This document shows, piece after piece, positions 51,182-58,978 of a DNA stretch of 64,000 nucleotides. The stretch's first letter is position 1; the number at the start of each line of letters is the position of its first letter. This DNA comes from Tropicibacter sp. Alg240-R139. Its GTDB lineage: Bacteria > Pseudomonadota > Alphaproteobacteria > Rhodobacterales > Rhodobacteraceae. The notes beneath the pieces were generated by a model, which was given only the letters and a program-made list of their open reading frames with translations, ran no database searches and was not told the DNA's origin. The position numbers were made by a program, and so were the translations under genes. Where the stretch lies: NCBI RefSeq assembly GCF_900537075.1, contig NZ_UNRA01000001.1, forward strand, positions 682,001 through 746,000, given 5' to 3'.

Positions 51182-51400
51182 CTCGGCAGTATGCATGACT
51201 GCATGTCTGCCCATAAGGCGCGCGCCGATAAAAAAACACCTCCCCCCATCCCCTTGTGGTCGACTTGCGCCAGCACTTCAGCAGGTCCACCCAAATACGC
51301 CCGAGAGCGACACGCGGACTATTGATCAGGCTGTTGGATGGAAGACGGACCCGAATAGCTGAGTCTTTTCAAGCGGCCCGTAAGCAGGACGACCTACAAT
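51182..51400. other. non-coding block conserved between islands, copy 2
   Basis: Homologous to 34987-35190: CTCGGCAGTATGCATGAC, the palindrome GGCGCGCGCC, an A-run followed by CACCTCCCCCCATCCCC, and CTGAGTCTTTTCA. A further ATGCATGAC lies upstream at about 51125. No gene fits. Confidence 0.55.
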
Positions 51401-51428
51401 TGCACATTTGGGTGCTGCATGGGTGGGT

Positions 51429-51686
51429 TTACTCATCGGCTAGAGCGTCTGGCACATCATTTTGAACCCACCCCTTTTTATGGAAATGACGAAGAACAAT
51501 CGCACGGTTGTACAGGGGAAAGCCGATCCACAGACCGTTGGCTGTGATGAGCGACAGGATCGACCACAGGAACATACCTTTGAACAGATAATACAGGGGG
51601 CCGAACAGCAGGCACCACAGTCTGTGCCAGTTGCCTAATATCACCTTGCGTTGCCCATTGAAGGTCCATGTTGCCTCGATTGTCAT
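51429..51686 (-). CDS. short membrane protein of the island core, DUF2628-like (island 2)
   Basis: 85 residues; homologue of 35263-35493 with the same two hydrophobic segments and the FGPLYYLFKGM motif, plus a nine-residue acidic tail (DVPDALADE) that island 1 lacks. High conservation against diverged regulators suggests a role used by both elements rather than an element-specific one. Function unknown. Confidence 0.7.
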   Translation of the reverse strand: MTIEATWTFNGQRKVILGNWHRLWCLLFGPLYYLFKGMFLWSILSLITANGLWIGFPLYNRAIVLRHFHKKGWVQNDVPDALADE

Positions 51687-51893
51687 GTCAAATTCTCCTG
51701 TGGTAAATTGTGGTCCATGCTTAATGCGATAAGAAAATTGGGGGCCTGCGTCAGGCGTAACCCCAGCGCCGCTGGCTGCCCTCGGTGTGATATGCGCAGG
51801 GTCTATGCAGAAAATGGCGCTTCCGGCGCTGCTGGCTCATTGTAACGCCGCCGCGCACGCGTTTCGCTCTACCTGCCGGGGATTTGTTGCAGA

Positions 51894-52274
51894 TCATTCC
51901 GAGTTGCATAGGGGCAATCGCCCATGGTCCCTCACGAAATCCCATATCAGCTTGCGTTCGGCGTATGAGATGTAGGGATGTAAGATTTCTGGATTTGGAT
52001 CGATGTCGTCGGCCAAATGCGTTCGAATGATCAAACCCTCAGTATCGCCGCACAACTTGCTATGGAATGTCAAACCGCCTGCATGGCCTTTCTTGCCAGT
52101 GGTGGCCGACCGATGAAATGTGCGAATGCGATTTTTGATGCCTTTTCGACCCCACGTCCTACCGATGTAAATGAGGTTGGCGATTTCACCCCTTGAGATC
52201 AGGTAGATGCCTGCACGCTCTGGCAGTGATGTACGATCTTCCCAAGGGATGGGTTCGGTGATGAGTAAATCCAT
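51894..52274 (-). CDS. GIY-YIG-like protein of the island core (island 2)
   Basis: 126 residues from the ATG at 52274. The frame continues upstream through the RNA region, but that part is structured non-coding sequence. Motif AGIYLISRGE, then LIYIGRTWGRKGIKNRIRTF matches GIY-YIG; the conserved C-terminal glutamate is in YAERKLIWDF. It is the homologue of 35784-36164. The short G-rich leader between the hairpin and the ATG is the only candidate ribosome site. Confidence 0.75.
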   Translation of the reverse strand: MDLLITEPIPWEDRTSLPERAGIYLISRGEIANLIYIGRTWGRKGIKNRIRTFHRSATTGKKGHAGGLTFHSKLCGDTEGLIIRTHLADDIDPNPEILHPYISYAERKLIWDFVRDHGRLPLCNSE

Positions 52275-52286
52275 TGCGCCCCGATC

Positions 52287-52478
52287 TGCGAGCGCCCTCG
52301 CAATGCTGACTGGTGATCGGGGTGTTAGAAAACCGCGCGAAGACGGTCCCTGCGCCTTTAGCCGGAACCTGTTGTATAACACAGGCACCCCGACCATAGG
52401 TCATGGGTGTTGCTGGTCGCCCAGCAACGTTTCTTCGCGAGGGGTTTCTAAGACCCAACGTGACCGCGTCTGCCACGT
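52287..52478 (+). ncRNA. structured RNA region, C4/CI-like antisense immunity candidate (island 2)
   Basis: Second copy of the region at 36178-36365. Hairpin TGCGAG-CGCC-CTCGCA (52287-52302); 5' arm 52319-52344 with TTAGAAA and CGCGAAGA; core hairpin CCTGT-N8-ACAGG; hairpin GTTGCTGG-TCGC-CCAGCAAC (52409-52428); 3' arm with TCTTCGCG (52432-52439) and TTTCTAA (52445-52451); hairpin ACGTG...CACGT (52458-52478). The specificity arms differ from island 1 but stay complementary to each other. Confidence 0.6.
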
Positions 52479-52590
52479 CGAAACCAGTGGTAGCAGCAAT
52501 GCGAGAAAAGCTAAAGACGTTCTGGGGTTATCCCTGACAGCCCACTGGCGGGCGTCTTATCGATCTGCATCAGAAACTTAGGAGATCGAC

Positions 52591-52791
52591 ATGCCCGACA
52601 TCATCACGCTTAAAGCCCTTTGCGAAGAACTCAAGATCGACCCGCGCGAGGCCCGCGAACGCCTGCGCGCCGCTGTCAGTGACGCCAAGGCGAACCCCGA
52701 ACTGGCAAAGGCGCGGAAACCACGTGCGCCGTGGCAATGGGTGAAGGGTTCCAAAAGCTTAGCGGAAGCGAGGAAAGCACTGGCCAGCTAG
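52591..52791 (+). CDS. small conserved island protein behind the RNA region (island 2)
   Basis: 66 residues; TTAGGAGA precedes the ATG. Nearly identical to the island 1 protein at 36478 (DIITLKALCEELKIDPREA is shared exactly). The leader is also conserved. This is the last core gene before right-end cargo. Function unknown; HTH-like and possibly regulated by the upstream RNA. Confidence 0.7.
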   Translation: MPDIITLKALCEELKIDPREARERLRAAVSDAKANPELAKARKPRAPWQWVKGSKSLAEARKALAS

Positions 52792-52854
52792 ATACAAACC
52801 TCAAGGTTGCAATAGCGCAATAGACAGGATGTCTCGCGAAACGGAATTGGTTGT

Positions 52855-54411
52855 TCAGATATAGTACTTAAACGGCTGCCGTTCCGCATTTTTCGCGCTG
52901 CCCATAACAAGAATATCGCCTACCTTATCGGCAAAGCGAATGGTGACGGGCAGACCGTCACTGTAGCTGGCAGAATTGAAGTTCACCTTTGTTAAAGACA
53001 GGATATCGTTGAGCACTGATCGCAGTGGTGGCGTAGGACCGGTAGATCGCAAGATCGTGACGAATAGTGGGTTGGGGGTCTCTGGTCCCATATAGGTGTC
53101 TATATGTGGCACGTATCCCGTTGACCAAAGATATCCGTTGCGTTCGTCTAGCAGAAGCGATGTACCCCGAATGCAGGGGTAATCGCCATCACGGAAAAGC
53201 TTGATTTCACCGCGAGTCGGCTGAATTCGAACGGCAACTAAGTTGGTGCCTTCTGGAGCGGCTTCGGAGAAGGCTTCCCATTCTTCATCACTGAACTTAG
53301 TTTTCCCATGAATGAACAGCTCCTGGGGATAGGCTCCGAACTTTGACTTGTAAGTTCTCAAGACCTGCTCAACCAATTGCTTTGCTGCTTTTTTTGAAAG
53401 ATGGAACTCATAGCGATCTGTTGCCCATGGGCCATTGGCTCCGCGGAAAACGACCCCATCACCTTCGCTGAGAAACATCTGTGCCGCGCAGCAAGCATGA
53501 TTTTCTTTGTTGTTCGGCAGCATTTTGAAGACGAGGCCGATATAACAAACACCCTCACGCATGGTGGCAACTTTCCAAGGCGGTTCGTCTTGGCTTTTGT
53601 AATAGAGGCCCGTCGCCAAATTCCATGCTACCGTTGCGCGATCTTGGGTGCCGCGTAGCGGATACCCTGCCTTATTGAGAAATTTGTCTGGCGCGAGCGT
53701 TGTTTCGCGCGTCAATTGACATGTCTGCCCTTCCTTCAGCAACTTAGCTTTCACCTGCCTATGGAAATCAGGAATGTCATCAAAAGCGCTTTCTGCACTC
53801 TGATCCAATACTGCAGCAAGGAGCGGTAGGTCACTCCGTATCTTTTGCCTTTTCGAGAATTCCCCGGGGGTGAGTTCTACTTTTCGACGATTGCCCTGCA
53901 TGGGTCGACACCGTTCAAAGACTATCTCAGGCGTCACCAAAACCCAGACATCGATTTCGCGTTCTTCTTCACGGCAATGCTGAAGTAGAGGGTTCAGGAA
54001 CAACTCGACGGTTTTTTGAACAGCTTCATGGTGATTTTCCAGAAGAGTGCGGTCTTCAATATCGCTCAAACTGAGCGAGTATGTCACAAGCCGGTCTGGA
54101 TCGAGCGTGATGCCATAGGCTTCTTCTAGGCCAGGGAAGTCAGACAGGTGCGGGCGGAATTCTTTTTCTCGTTCGGTTCGAGGTGGCACTGGAATACCAG
54201 CATTGGCCAGTTCAAGCCAATCGCGAAACATTTTGATGCCGTCAGTTGTACCGATGACGCCCACGGAGATTTCGGCCCGTCGTGGGGCTCTATTTGGGCC
54301 GTACAGAAAAAGCCCATCCTTGGGGCTGTCGCTCTTTTGTTTGAAACCGAATTCCAGCTCAGGTTCATCGAGGTGAATGATTTCGAGCGAACGTTCAGAA
54401 AAATCCGTCAT
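52855..54411 (-). CDS. short prokaryotic Argonaute (MID-PIWI) of a SPARTA-type system
   Basis: 518 residues, the usual size of short pAgos, which have only MID and PIWI domains. Recognisable segments are ATVAWNLATGLYYKSQ in the MID-PIWI boundary, REGVCYIGLVFKML at the first PIWI strand, and YPQELFIHGKTKFSDEEW. The strand that carries the first catalytic Asp in active Argonautes reads CYIGLVF, so the slicer site is lost, as expected in short pAgos. It would bind a guide RNA and recognise target DNA. Its ATG overlaps the stop of the TIR-APAZ gene (ATGA), so the proteins form a heterodimer. Confidence 0.88.
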   Translation of the reverse strand: MTDFSERSLEIIHLDEPELEFGFKQKSDSPKDGLFLYGPNRAPRRAEISVGVIGTTDGIKMFRDWLELANAGIPVPPRTEREKEFRPHLSDFPGLEEAYGITLDPDRLVTYSLSLSDIEDRTLLENHHEAVQKTVELFLNPLLQHCREEEREIDVWVLVTPEIVFERCRPMQGNRRKVELTPGEFSKRQKIRSDLPLLAAVLDQSAESAFDDIPDFHRQVKAKLLKEGQTCQLTRETTLAPDKFLNKAGYPLRGTQDRATVAWNLATGLYYKSQDEPPWKVATMREGVCYIGLVFKMLPNNKENHACCAAQMFLSEGDGVVFRGANGPWATDRYEFHLSKKAAKQLVEQVLRTYKSKFGAYPQELFIHGKTKFSDEEWEAFSEAAPEGTNLVAVRIQPTRGEIKLFRDGDYPCIRGTSLLLDERNGYLWSTGYVPHIDTYMGPETPNPLFVTILRSTGPTPPLRSVLNDILSLTKVNFNSASYSDGLPVTIRFADKVGDILVMGSAKNAERQPFKYYI

Positions 54412-55787
54412 GCATCCTCCTCATCGAAATAACCGCCCAATGTCGTAGCATCGACTTCTTCTGCATCCTCTCCAAGTTTAAGGGTGTTATGCGCTGTGAC
54501 AGGCGACGTAGCTTGAATTGGTGACCCATCGACAACAACGTCTTGATCTCCTCCGACGCGTAAAGAGATGTAGGGGCTTTCACCCATCAACAGCTCAAGG
54601 TAGGCCATCAGGCGACCATGCCATGCGCGGTTCCGCCACGCTCCACAAACCGATCTGCGCAATCGATGTTGCGCTTTGTGGTCATCGATCACTGGGCCTT
54701 TGTCTTTTCCTTTACTCTCAGAAAACAAGACTCGGCCCTTCAAGCGAATATGCGGGAATGGAAACAAACTGGGATGACCGCTAGTGCCATATTCCCATAC
54801 CTTTCCGCGTGCTCGATTGCGAAGTACTGAAAGTCGCTGCTCACCTTGGCGACCCCATCGAACCCGCTTATTGAGTTCAATTTGATTGCGCGTCGCTGTA
54901 AAGGCCATTCCGTTCGAAAACTCGTAAGGCATAAAACCCATGGCCTTGGCATGAGCTTCCCAAGCTTGCCGAATGAGATTGACGACTACGCGCCGCGCAT
55001 CGATTCTGTCGAAGTCTTTTTCGAGCCATCCATCTTCGACAAAGTCCAAAAAGGAAACTTCGCTACGAGTTACAAAAGATGCTCTGCCTGCAAAGTGCTC
55101 ATCAAAATCATGTGGCGCAGCGAATGTCAGGAACCCCTTTTCAAAAGGTGCAGTCGGGAGTGAAAATTCTTTGATAATTTTGTTGGTGGCTTTCTCCGAA
55201 ACAACACCTTTTGGCACGACGAAACGTATCGTATCCGGGACACTGAGAATACGAAGCCAGTTTGACGTCAGAACCTCCGGTTCTTTGATCAACTTGATTG
55301 CGCGGCGGCGTTGGTAAGCGGCCCACTCGGGCTGAATGGTGGGAGTTTGAAGCTTAGGCACTCCCTGACGCTCAAGTGATTTTAGCAATTTCGACAAACC
55401 TTGCGCCCATCCGGATTCAAAGTCGATGTATTGCAAGCTACCGATACCAAAAACTTTCTTGTAACGTTTCAGCTTAAGCGGAATGATGAAATTGGGGTCG
55501 TCCAATGAGCGCACAAGATCCTTGGCGATTTCGATCTCTTCGATTACACCGTCGCGAGCCAACGTCTCGTCGCTACAGCAGAGCAGCATTTTGACGGCGG
55601 AATCTTGAAGATTAGTGGTAATTTTTCGACGCCAGCCATCACCAGCATCTAGATCAAGAATATCAGCAAACACTTCATATCCATGGGCTTCCAAGCGTGT
55701 GGCAAGCCACAAGGCGAATGGATCATCTCCGGGTGTCGCTTTGGATATGAAAAGCTTAGTGCGCTGCGAATCTGGCTCAATTGTCAT
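54408..55787 (-). CDS. TIR-APAZ NADase effector of a SPARTA-type system
   Basis: 459 residues from the ATG at 55787. The TIR domain (~10-150) starts KLFISKATPGDDPFALWLATR and has VIEEIEIAKDLV, holding the likely catalytic glutamate (83 or 84). The remaining ~300 residues are the APAZ region that mimics the Argonaute N-L1-L2 part and docks on the short pAgo. In characterised SPARTA, guide-directed target binding drives oligomerisation and NAD+ depletion, killing cells with invading plasmids or phage. Translationally coupled to the pAgo gene. Confidence 0.88.
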   Translation of the reverse strand: MTIEPDSQRTKLFISKATPGDDPFALWLATRLEAHGYEVFADILDLDAGDGWRRKITTNLQDSAVKMLLCCSDETLARDGVIEEIEIAKDLVRSLDDPNFIIPLKLKRYKKVFGIGSLQYIDFESGWAQGLSKLLKSLERQGVPKLQTPTIQPEWAAYQRRRAIKLIKEPEVLTSNWLRILSVPDTIRFVVPKGVVSEKATNKIIKEFSLPTAPFEKGFLTFAAPHDFDEHFAGRASFVTRSEVSFLDFVEDGWLEKDFDRIDARRVVVNLIRQAWEAHAKAMGFMPYEFSNGMAFTATRNQIELNKRVRWGRQGEQRLSVLRNRARGKVWEYGTSGHPSLFPFPHIRLKGRVLFSESKGKDKGPVIDDHKAQHRLRRSVCGAWRNRAWHGRLMAYLELLMGESPYISLRVGGDQDVVVDGSPIQATSPVTAHNTLKLGEDAEEVDATTLGGYFDEEDA

Positions 55788-55935
55788 AAAGAGATTGTAG
55801 CGCCTGCATTGCACAACTTATAGGGGCTAACGTGAGTGATAACACAGGATACAGTCATTAGTTGGTGTCATCGTTAGGTGGGTATGAGTGAAACCCAGTG
55901 ATATTCTGACCACCTGCCAGAATTGAGAGTTGGAA

Positions 55936-56499
55936 ATGCCAGACAATCAAGAATTCGTGGAAGAGCTAAGAAAGCGATTTGCTCCTGAGATTGAACGACT
56001 AGACAAGATGGCTTTGAACCTAATTGCAGTGAATAATATCCGGTTCATCTACACCCAGCTGAAGACAATTGATGTCGAAATGACGATGGAGTTCTTTATG
56101 GAAGTAGAAGCGTTGACGACGGCGCTTGTTATTTCCTACGGGCGATTGTTTGCGAAGACTGCCGGAACGACCAAGCTCCGAAGAGTAGCAGTTCCAACAG
56201 ATCTACGTTCGATACATGATGAGTTAATCGAATACCGAAACGAACGCTTTGCTCACCATGGCGGCCACGAAACTATTCAGACAGGGATCGAGCTAGAATT
56301 TGATGGCGAGAGCATCACTGTAAACCCGGTGATGCAAATCGGTTTCTGGGTCGGCGCTTCAAGGGCTTGGGAACCTCTGTTTGTCTGGCTAAGCGCCCAT
56401 ATGCTCGATGTTTTCAATGCTCAACTCGCTCATTTGAGCAAGGTCAGTGAAATAGATTGGTCCATGAACTATGGCGACCCGCCCGCGTGGGTAACTTAG
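55936..56499 (+). CDS. HEPN-like protein of unknown function next to SPARTA
   Basis: 187 residues from the ATG at 55936; a TTG two codons earlier is possible. All-helical N-terminal half with EYRNERFAHHG, matching the RNxxxxAH pattern of HEPN ribonuclease domains (as in AbiU2- or RloC-associated types). No partner antitoxin is visible. It is divergent from the TIR-APAZ gene with a 148-bp gap and is the last gene before the att site. It may be an independent abortive-infection toxin or a modifier; only the motif supports this. Confidence 0.5.
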   Translation: MPDNQEFVEELRKRFAPEIERLDKMALNLIAVNNIRFIYTQLKTIDVEMTMEFFMEVEALTTALVISYGRLFAKTAGTTKLRRVAVPTDLRSIHDELIEYRNERFAHHGGHETIQTGIELEFDGESITVNPVMQIGFWVGASRAWEPLFVWLSAHMLDVFNAQLAHLSKVSEIDWSMNYGDPPAWVT

Positions 56500-56727
56500 C
56501 CTTTTAAGGCTAACCTGTCGTTTCAAATTCCAAAGCATGTACAGATGTCCGCAAAGCCGGTCTACGCCGTACAAATTAGTGATGTGGCGAAGTCGTCAAA
56601 TGTGTATGCGCAATTCTCCAAGGATTTTGAGTTGGCCAAACAGCACCCATATGGCACCCAGCACAAATGTTGCAATGAGCAACCTGTGTACAAATACACT
56701 TAAGCTATTGTTTTTGTTTGATTTAAG
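56500..56727. other. gene-free right end of island 2
   Basis: No gene; contains the right arm-type repeat (56642-56662). Confidence 0.6.
56642..56662 (+). repeat. integrase arm-type repeat, island 2 right
   Basis: ACCC-N7-ACCC tandem (AGCACCCATATGGCACCCAG and one more base), 70 bases before att repeat C. It matches 18 of 21 bases with the left copy at 41573. Confidence 0.55.
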
Positions 56728-56802
56728 TGGTGCCCGGGGGCGGAATCGAACCACCGACACGAGGATTTTCAATCCACTGCTCTACCCCTGAGCTACCCGG
56801 GC
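56728..56802 (-). tRNA. tRNA-Phe (anticodon GAA), integration target of both islands
   Basis: 75 bases including an encoded CCA. It folds with a 7-bp acceptor stem (GCCCGGG/CCCGGGC), a D-arm (GCTC/GAGC), an anticodon loop TTGAAAA with anticodon GAA, and a T-arm (GGTGG-TTCGATT-CCGCC). The anticodon stem GTGGA/TCCTC has one T-T mismatch. The 3' half is repeated at 41401 and 26191, and island integration has left the complete gene intact on the right side. Confidence 0.93.
56733..56773 (-). repeat. att repeat C (within tRNA-Phe)
   Basis: The 41-bp segment inside the intact tRNA gene that is identical to repeats A and B. Identity between copies ends at the anticodon loop (TTTTCAAT on the plus strand), which bounds the strand-exchange region. 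Confidence 0.9.
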
Positions 56803-56882
56803 ACGGGAACGACGATTGTCGTTGGGTGGGGGCGTTCTATGACGTGCCACAGGCAGTGTCCAGAGGCTATTTTAGGTTTTTT

Positions 56883-57065
56883 TCACTGCAGGCGGTTTAG
56901 AGTATTTTCTTCTGCGAACACATCCAATTCCAGACTTTCTGGTGCTTTTGACGGCAAAGCATAGGAACCGTTGAGCCACTTGGCCAGGTCTAGATCTGAG
57001 CAGCGCTTTGAGCAGAACGGGCGGTACTTTTGTGCCGACTGGTCTTGGCAGATGGGGCAGCTCAT
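56883..57065 (-). CDS. yacG: DNA gyrase inhibitor YacG
   Basis: 60 residues with the YacG zinc ribbon: CPICQ near the N-terminus, then FCSKRCSDLDLAKWLNG. YacG binds GyrB and blocks its DNA binding. The ATG overlaps the RNase G/E stop (ATGA), so it is co-translated as the last gene of the infA-maf-RNase-yacG operon. Its acidic C-terminal tail is short. Confidence 0.9.
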   Translation of the reverse strand: MSCPICQDQSAQKYRPFCSKRCSDLDLAKWLNGSYALPSKAPESLELDVFAEENTLNRLQ

Positions 57066-58084
57066 TTAAGAGCCTCGGACAAAAGCACGCGGCCGCGTTT
57101 GCGCTGCAGTTCGAAGTGACCCAAGGGAGTCCACCCAACAAGCGTCGTCTCTTCCGGGTCGGCGCGGAAGGCCGCGCGTAACGAGGTCTCAAAGCCCCGT
57201 CGGTCCTTCTTGGGCATCGGGGCTAGGTCCAGTGTGATCTGGCCGCCCAGTCCGCGAACGCGCAGCGCGCGGGGCAGGGCCTTGGCACAGGAAAAATTGA
57301 CTTTTTGCCCGGCCGCCAACGAGGTGTCGCTGCCTGTGTTCACATCTACTGCAATTAGGGCGCGGGTGGGTTCGATGTACAGGTACCCGCCGCCAGGCAA
57401 GGGTTCGGCAATGCCTTGCGCCTGATCCAGCGCGTCCAGGACGCCGTGGTCTTCGAAACCGCCAGAGGTCGTGATCACTTCGGCCGGGTCAGTCCAGTCG
57501 CGCCAGGCGAGCGTATGGGGGCTATCGCCTTCGACAAGGCGGGCTATGTCAGAGCTCTCGTCGGACAGAACCCTGGCTGCTGTGTCAGCCATTTCGGCAA
57601 TGTCGTCGCTGATGTCATCGATATCCGCCCCGGCGCAGGACGAGCGCACAATCAGGCCGTATTCGGATGCGCCCATTTCGCCATGAGCGATTTCCAGCAG
57701 ACGGTCACGTTCATCCTCGTCCCGGATGCTGCGTGAGATGTTCAGTCCGGGCGCATCAGGTGTGACGATGGCATAGCGGCTTTTGAACAGAACCTTGGTG
57801 GTCACTGGAATGGCCTTGCCGGCTTCGGCGTAGCCGGTAACCTGCACCAAAAGCATGGCACCTGGCGCTAGCCCTTTGACCTGACGCAAAAAGGCGGGGC
57901 CATCCGGCGTGCTTAGGAACATTCCACCTTGGCCCTTCACGGGGCGATCAGCGCGCGCACGGTATATTGTGCCAGGGGCAGGGGCTTCGCTTGCGATCAG
58001 GAAATCTTCGAGCTTGCCATCCACCATCAACGCCGCAGCTTCGCGGCTGTTGATGTGGTCCAGAACGATTGTGCGGCCCTTCAT
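57062..58084 (-). CDS. ribonuclease E/G-family protein (short form)
   Basis: 340 residues from the ATG at 58084, which overlaps the maf stop (ATGA). Shorter than RNase E or G, it keeps the catalytic-core portion: [15 protein letters not shown] with the metal-binding aspartate, and [19 protein letters not shown] with the second acidic site. This short alphaproteobacterial form lies between maf and yacG and is annotated as ribonuclease G/E. The N-terminal S1 part ([23 protein letters not shown]) is reduced. The cellular role is likely RNA maturation; not verified for this form. Confidence 0.82.
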   Translation of the reverse strand: MKGRTIVLDHINSREAAALMVDGKLEDFLIASEAPAPGTIYRARADRPVKGQGGMFLSTPDGPAFLRQVKGLAPGAMLLVQVTGYAEAGKAIPVTTKVLFKSRYAIVTPDAPGLNISRSIRDEDERDRLLEIAHGEMGASEYGLIVRSSCAGADIDDISDDIAEMADTAARVLSDESSDIARLVEGDSPHTLAWRDWTDPAEVITTSGGFEDHGVLDALDQAQGIAEPLPGGGYLYIEPTRALIAVDVNTGSDTSLAAGQKVNFSCAKALPRALRVRGLGGQITLDLAPMPKKDRRGFETSLRAAFRADPEETTLVGWTPLGHFELQRKRGRVLLSEALK

Positions 58085-58659
58085 GTGCGCTCCTGGTACA
58101 AGGGGTATCCTGCGGCCTGCAACAGGCTCGCAGTTTCTGATAGCGGTAGGCCCACGATACCGGTGAAAGAGCCGTTGATCCATGGGATGAAAGCCCCGGC
58201 GGCGCCTTGGATGGCATAGCCACCCGCTTTACCCCGCCAGTCGCCGGTGGCGAGGTAGGCGTTGATTTCGGCATCTGACAGGCGTTTGACTTTGACCTGG
58301 CTTACCACATCACGTTCCCACAACTTGTCGCCACGTCGTACGGCGACAGCGGTGATCACACGGTGGCGGCGGCCCGACAGGGAATGCAGGAATTCGGCAG
58401 CCTCGCCTGCATTCGCAGGCTTACCCATGATGCGACGACCCAAGGCCACGGTGGTGTCGGCGCAAAGGACAATATCGCCTGGCGCGGCCTCAACCGCCTG
58501 CACCTTTTCGCGCGCAATGCGGGCGCAATAAGGGCGTGGCAGCTCGCCCTTGGCCGGGTCTTCGTCGATGTCGGGGGGGCGGACGGCATCGGGCTGCACG
58601 CCAAGCTGCGCCAGCAGGTCCAACCGCCGCGGGCTGCCCGATCCGAGAATGAACGCCAT
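58081..58659 (-). CDS. maf: Maf-family nucleotide pyrophosphatase
   Basis: 192 residues. Signature [17 protein letters not shown] at the N-terminus, [21 protein letters not shown] with the catalytic acidic pair, and [16 protein letters not shown] near the C-terminus. Maf proteins hydrolyse non-canonical or excess nucleoside triphosphates to monophosphates and are linked to septum inhibition. It is 10 bp from infA and overlaps the RNase gene by 4 bp. Confidence 0.92.
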   Translation of the reverse strand: MAFILGSGSPRRLDLLAQLGVQPDAVRPPDIDEDPAKGELPRPYCARIAREKVQAVEAAPGDIVLCADTTVALGRRIMGKPANAGEAAEFLHSLSGRRHRVITAVAVRRGDKLWERDVVSQVKVKRLSDAEINAYLATGDWRGKAGGYAIQGAAGAFIPWINGSFTGIVGLPLSETASLLQAAGYPLYQERT

Positions 58660-58669
58660 GAGGCTGGCG

Positions 58670-58888
58670 TTACTTGAAGCGATAGTTGATCCGACCCTTG
58701 GTCAGATCGTAGGGGGTCATTTCGACCTGAACTTTGTCGCCGGCCAGAACACGGATGCGGTTTTTGCGCATCTTGCCTGCCGTATGTGCGATGATCTCAT
58801 GGCCGTTTTCCAGCTCGACCCGAAACGTCGCATTCGGCAGGAGTTCCTTCACGACACCGGGAAATTCGAGCGTATCTTCCTTGGCCAT
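58670..58888 (-). CDS. infA: translation initiation factor IF-1
   Basis: 72 residues, full family length, start at 58888. OB-fold sequence [20 protein letters not shown], then [20 protein letters not shown] and [16 protein letters not shown] is IF-1 almost throughout. It occupies the ribosomal A site during initiation. First gene of the infA-maf-RNase-yacG operon. A CCCGCA-TGCGGG hairpin (58912-58928) lies in its leader. Confidence 0.97.
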   Translation of the reverse strand: MAKEDTLEFPGVVKELLPNATFRVELENGHEIIAHTAGKMRKNRIRVLAGDKVQVEMTPYDLTKGRINYRFK

Positions 58889-58978
58889 GTTGTCTCCATC
58901 TTGATGTTGCACCCGCAGAATCTGCGGGCCGTGCGCTTAAATGAGCCTATTCCCCCCTTATTTCAAGGCCTCAATCGC

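Larger units (their letters stand above)
41401..56773. mobile_element. island 2: integrative element at tRNA-Phe
   Basis: About 15.4 kb between att repeats B and C. The core order matches island 1: integrase (46679), unknown gene, palindromic operator, AlpA-like regulator, primase-like gene, replication ATPase, inverted repeat, conserved block, membrane protein, GIY-YIG-like gene, RNA region, small protein. Cargo is a helicase-nuclease and an ATPase+HNH pair on the left, SPARTA-like genes and a HEPN-like gene on the right. No phage structural or conjugation genes. Confidence 0.85.

Noticed and set aside
52275-52397. N-terminal extension of the island 2 GIY-YIG protein
   Set aside because: The extra codons fall in the structured RNA region and are not in the same frame in island 1; the ATG at 52274 matches the island 1 start.
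26191-56773. Complete prophage or conjugative element
   Set aside because: No capsid, portal, terminase, tail, relaxase or type IV secretion genes are visible.
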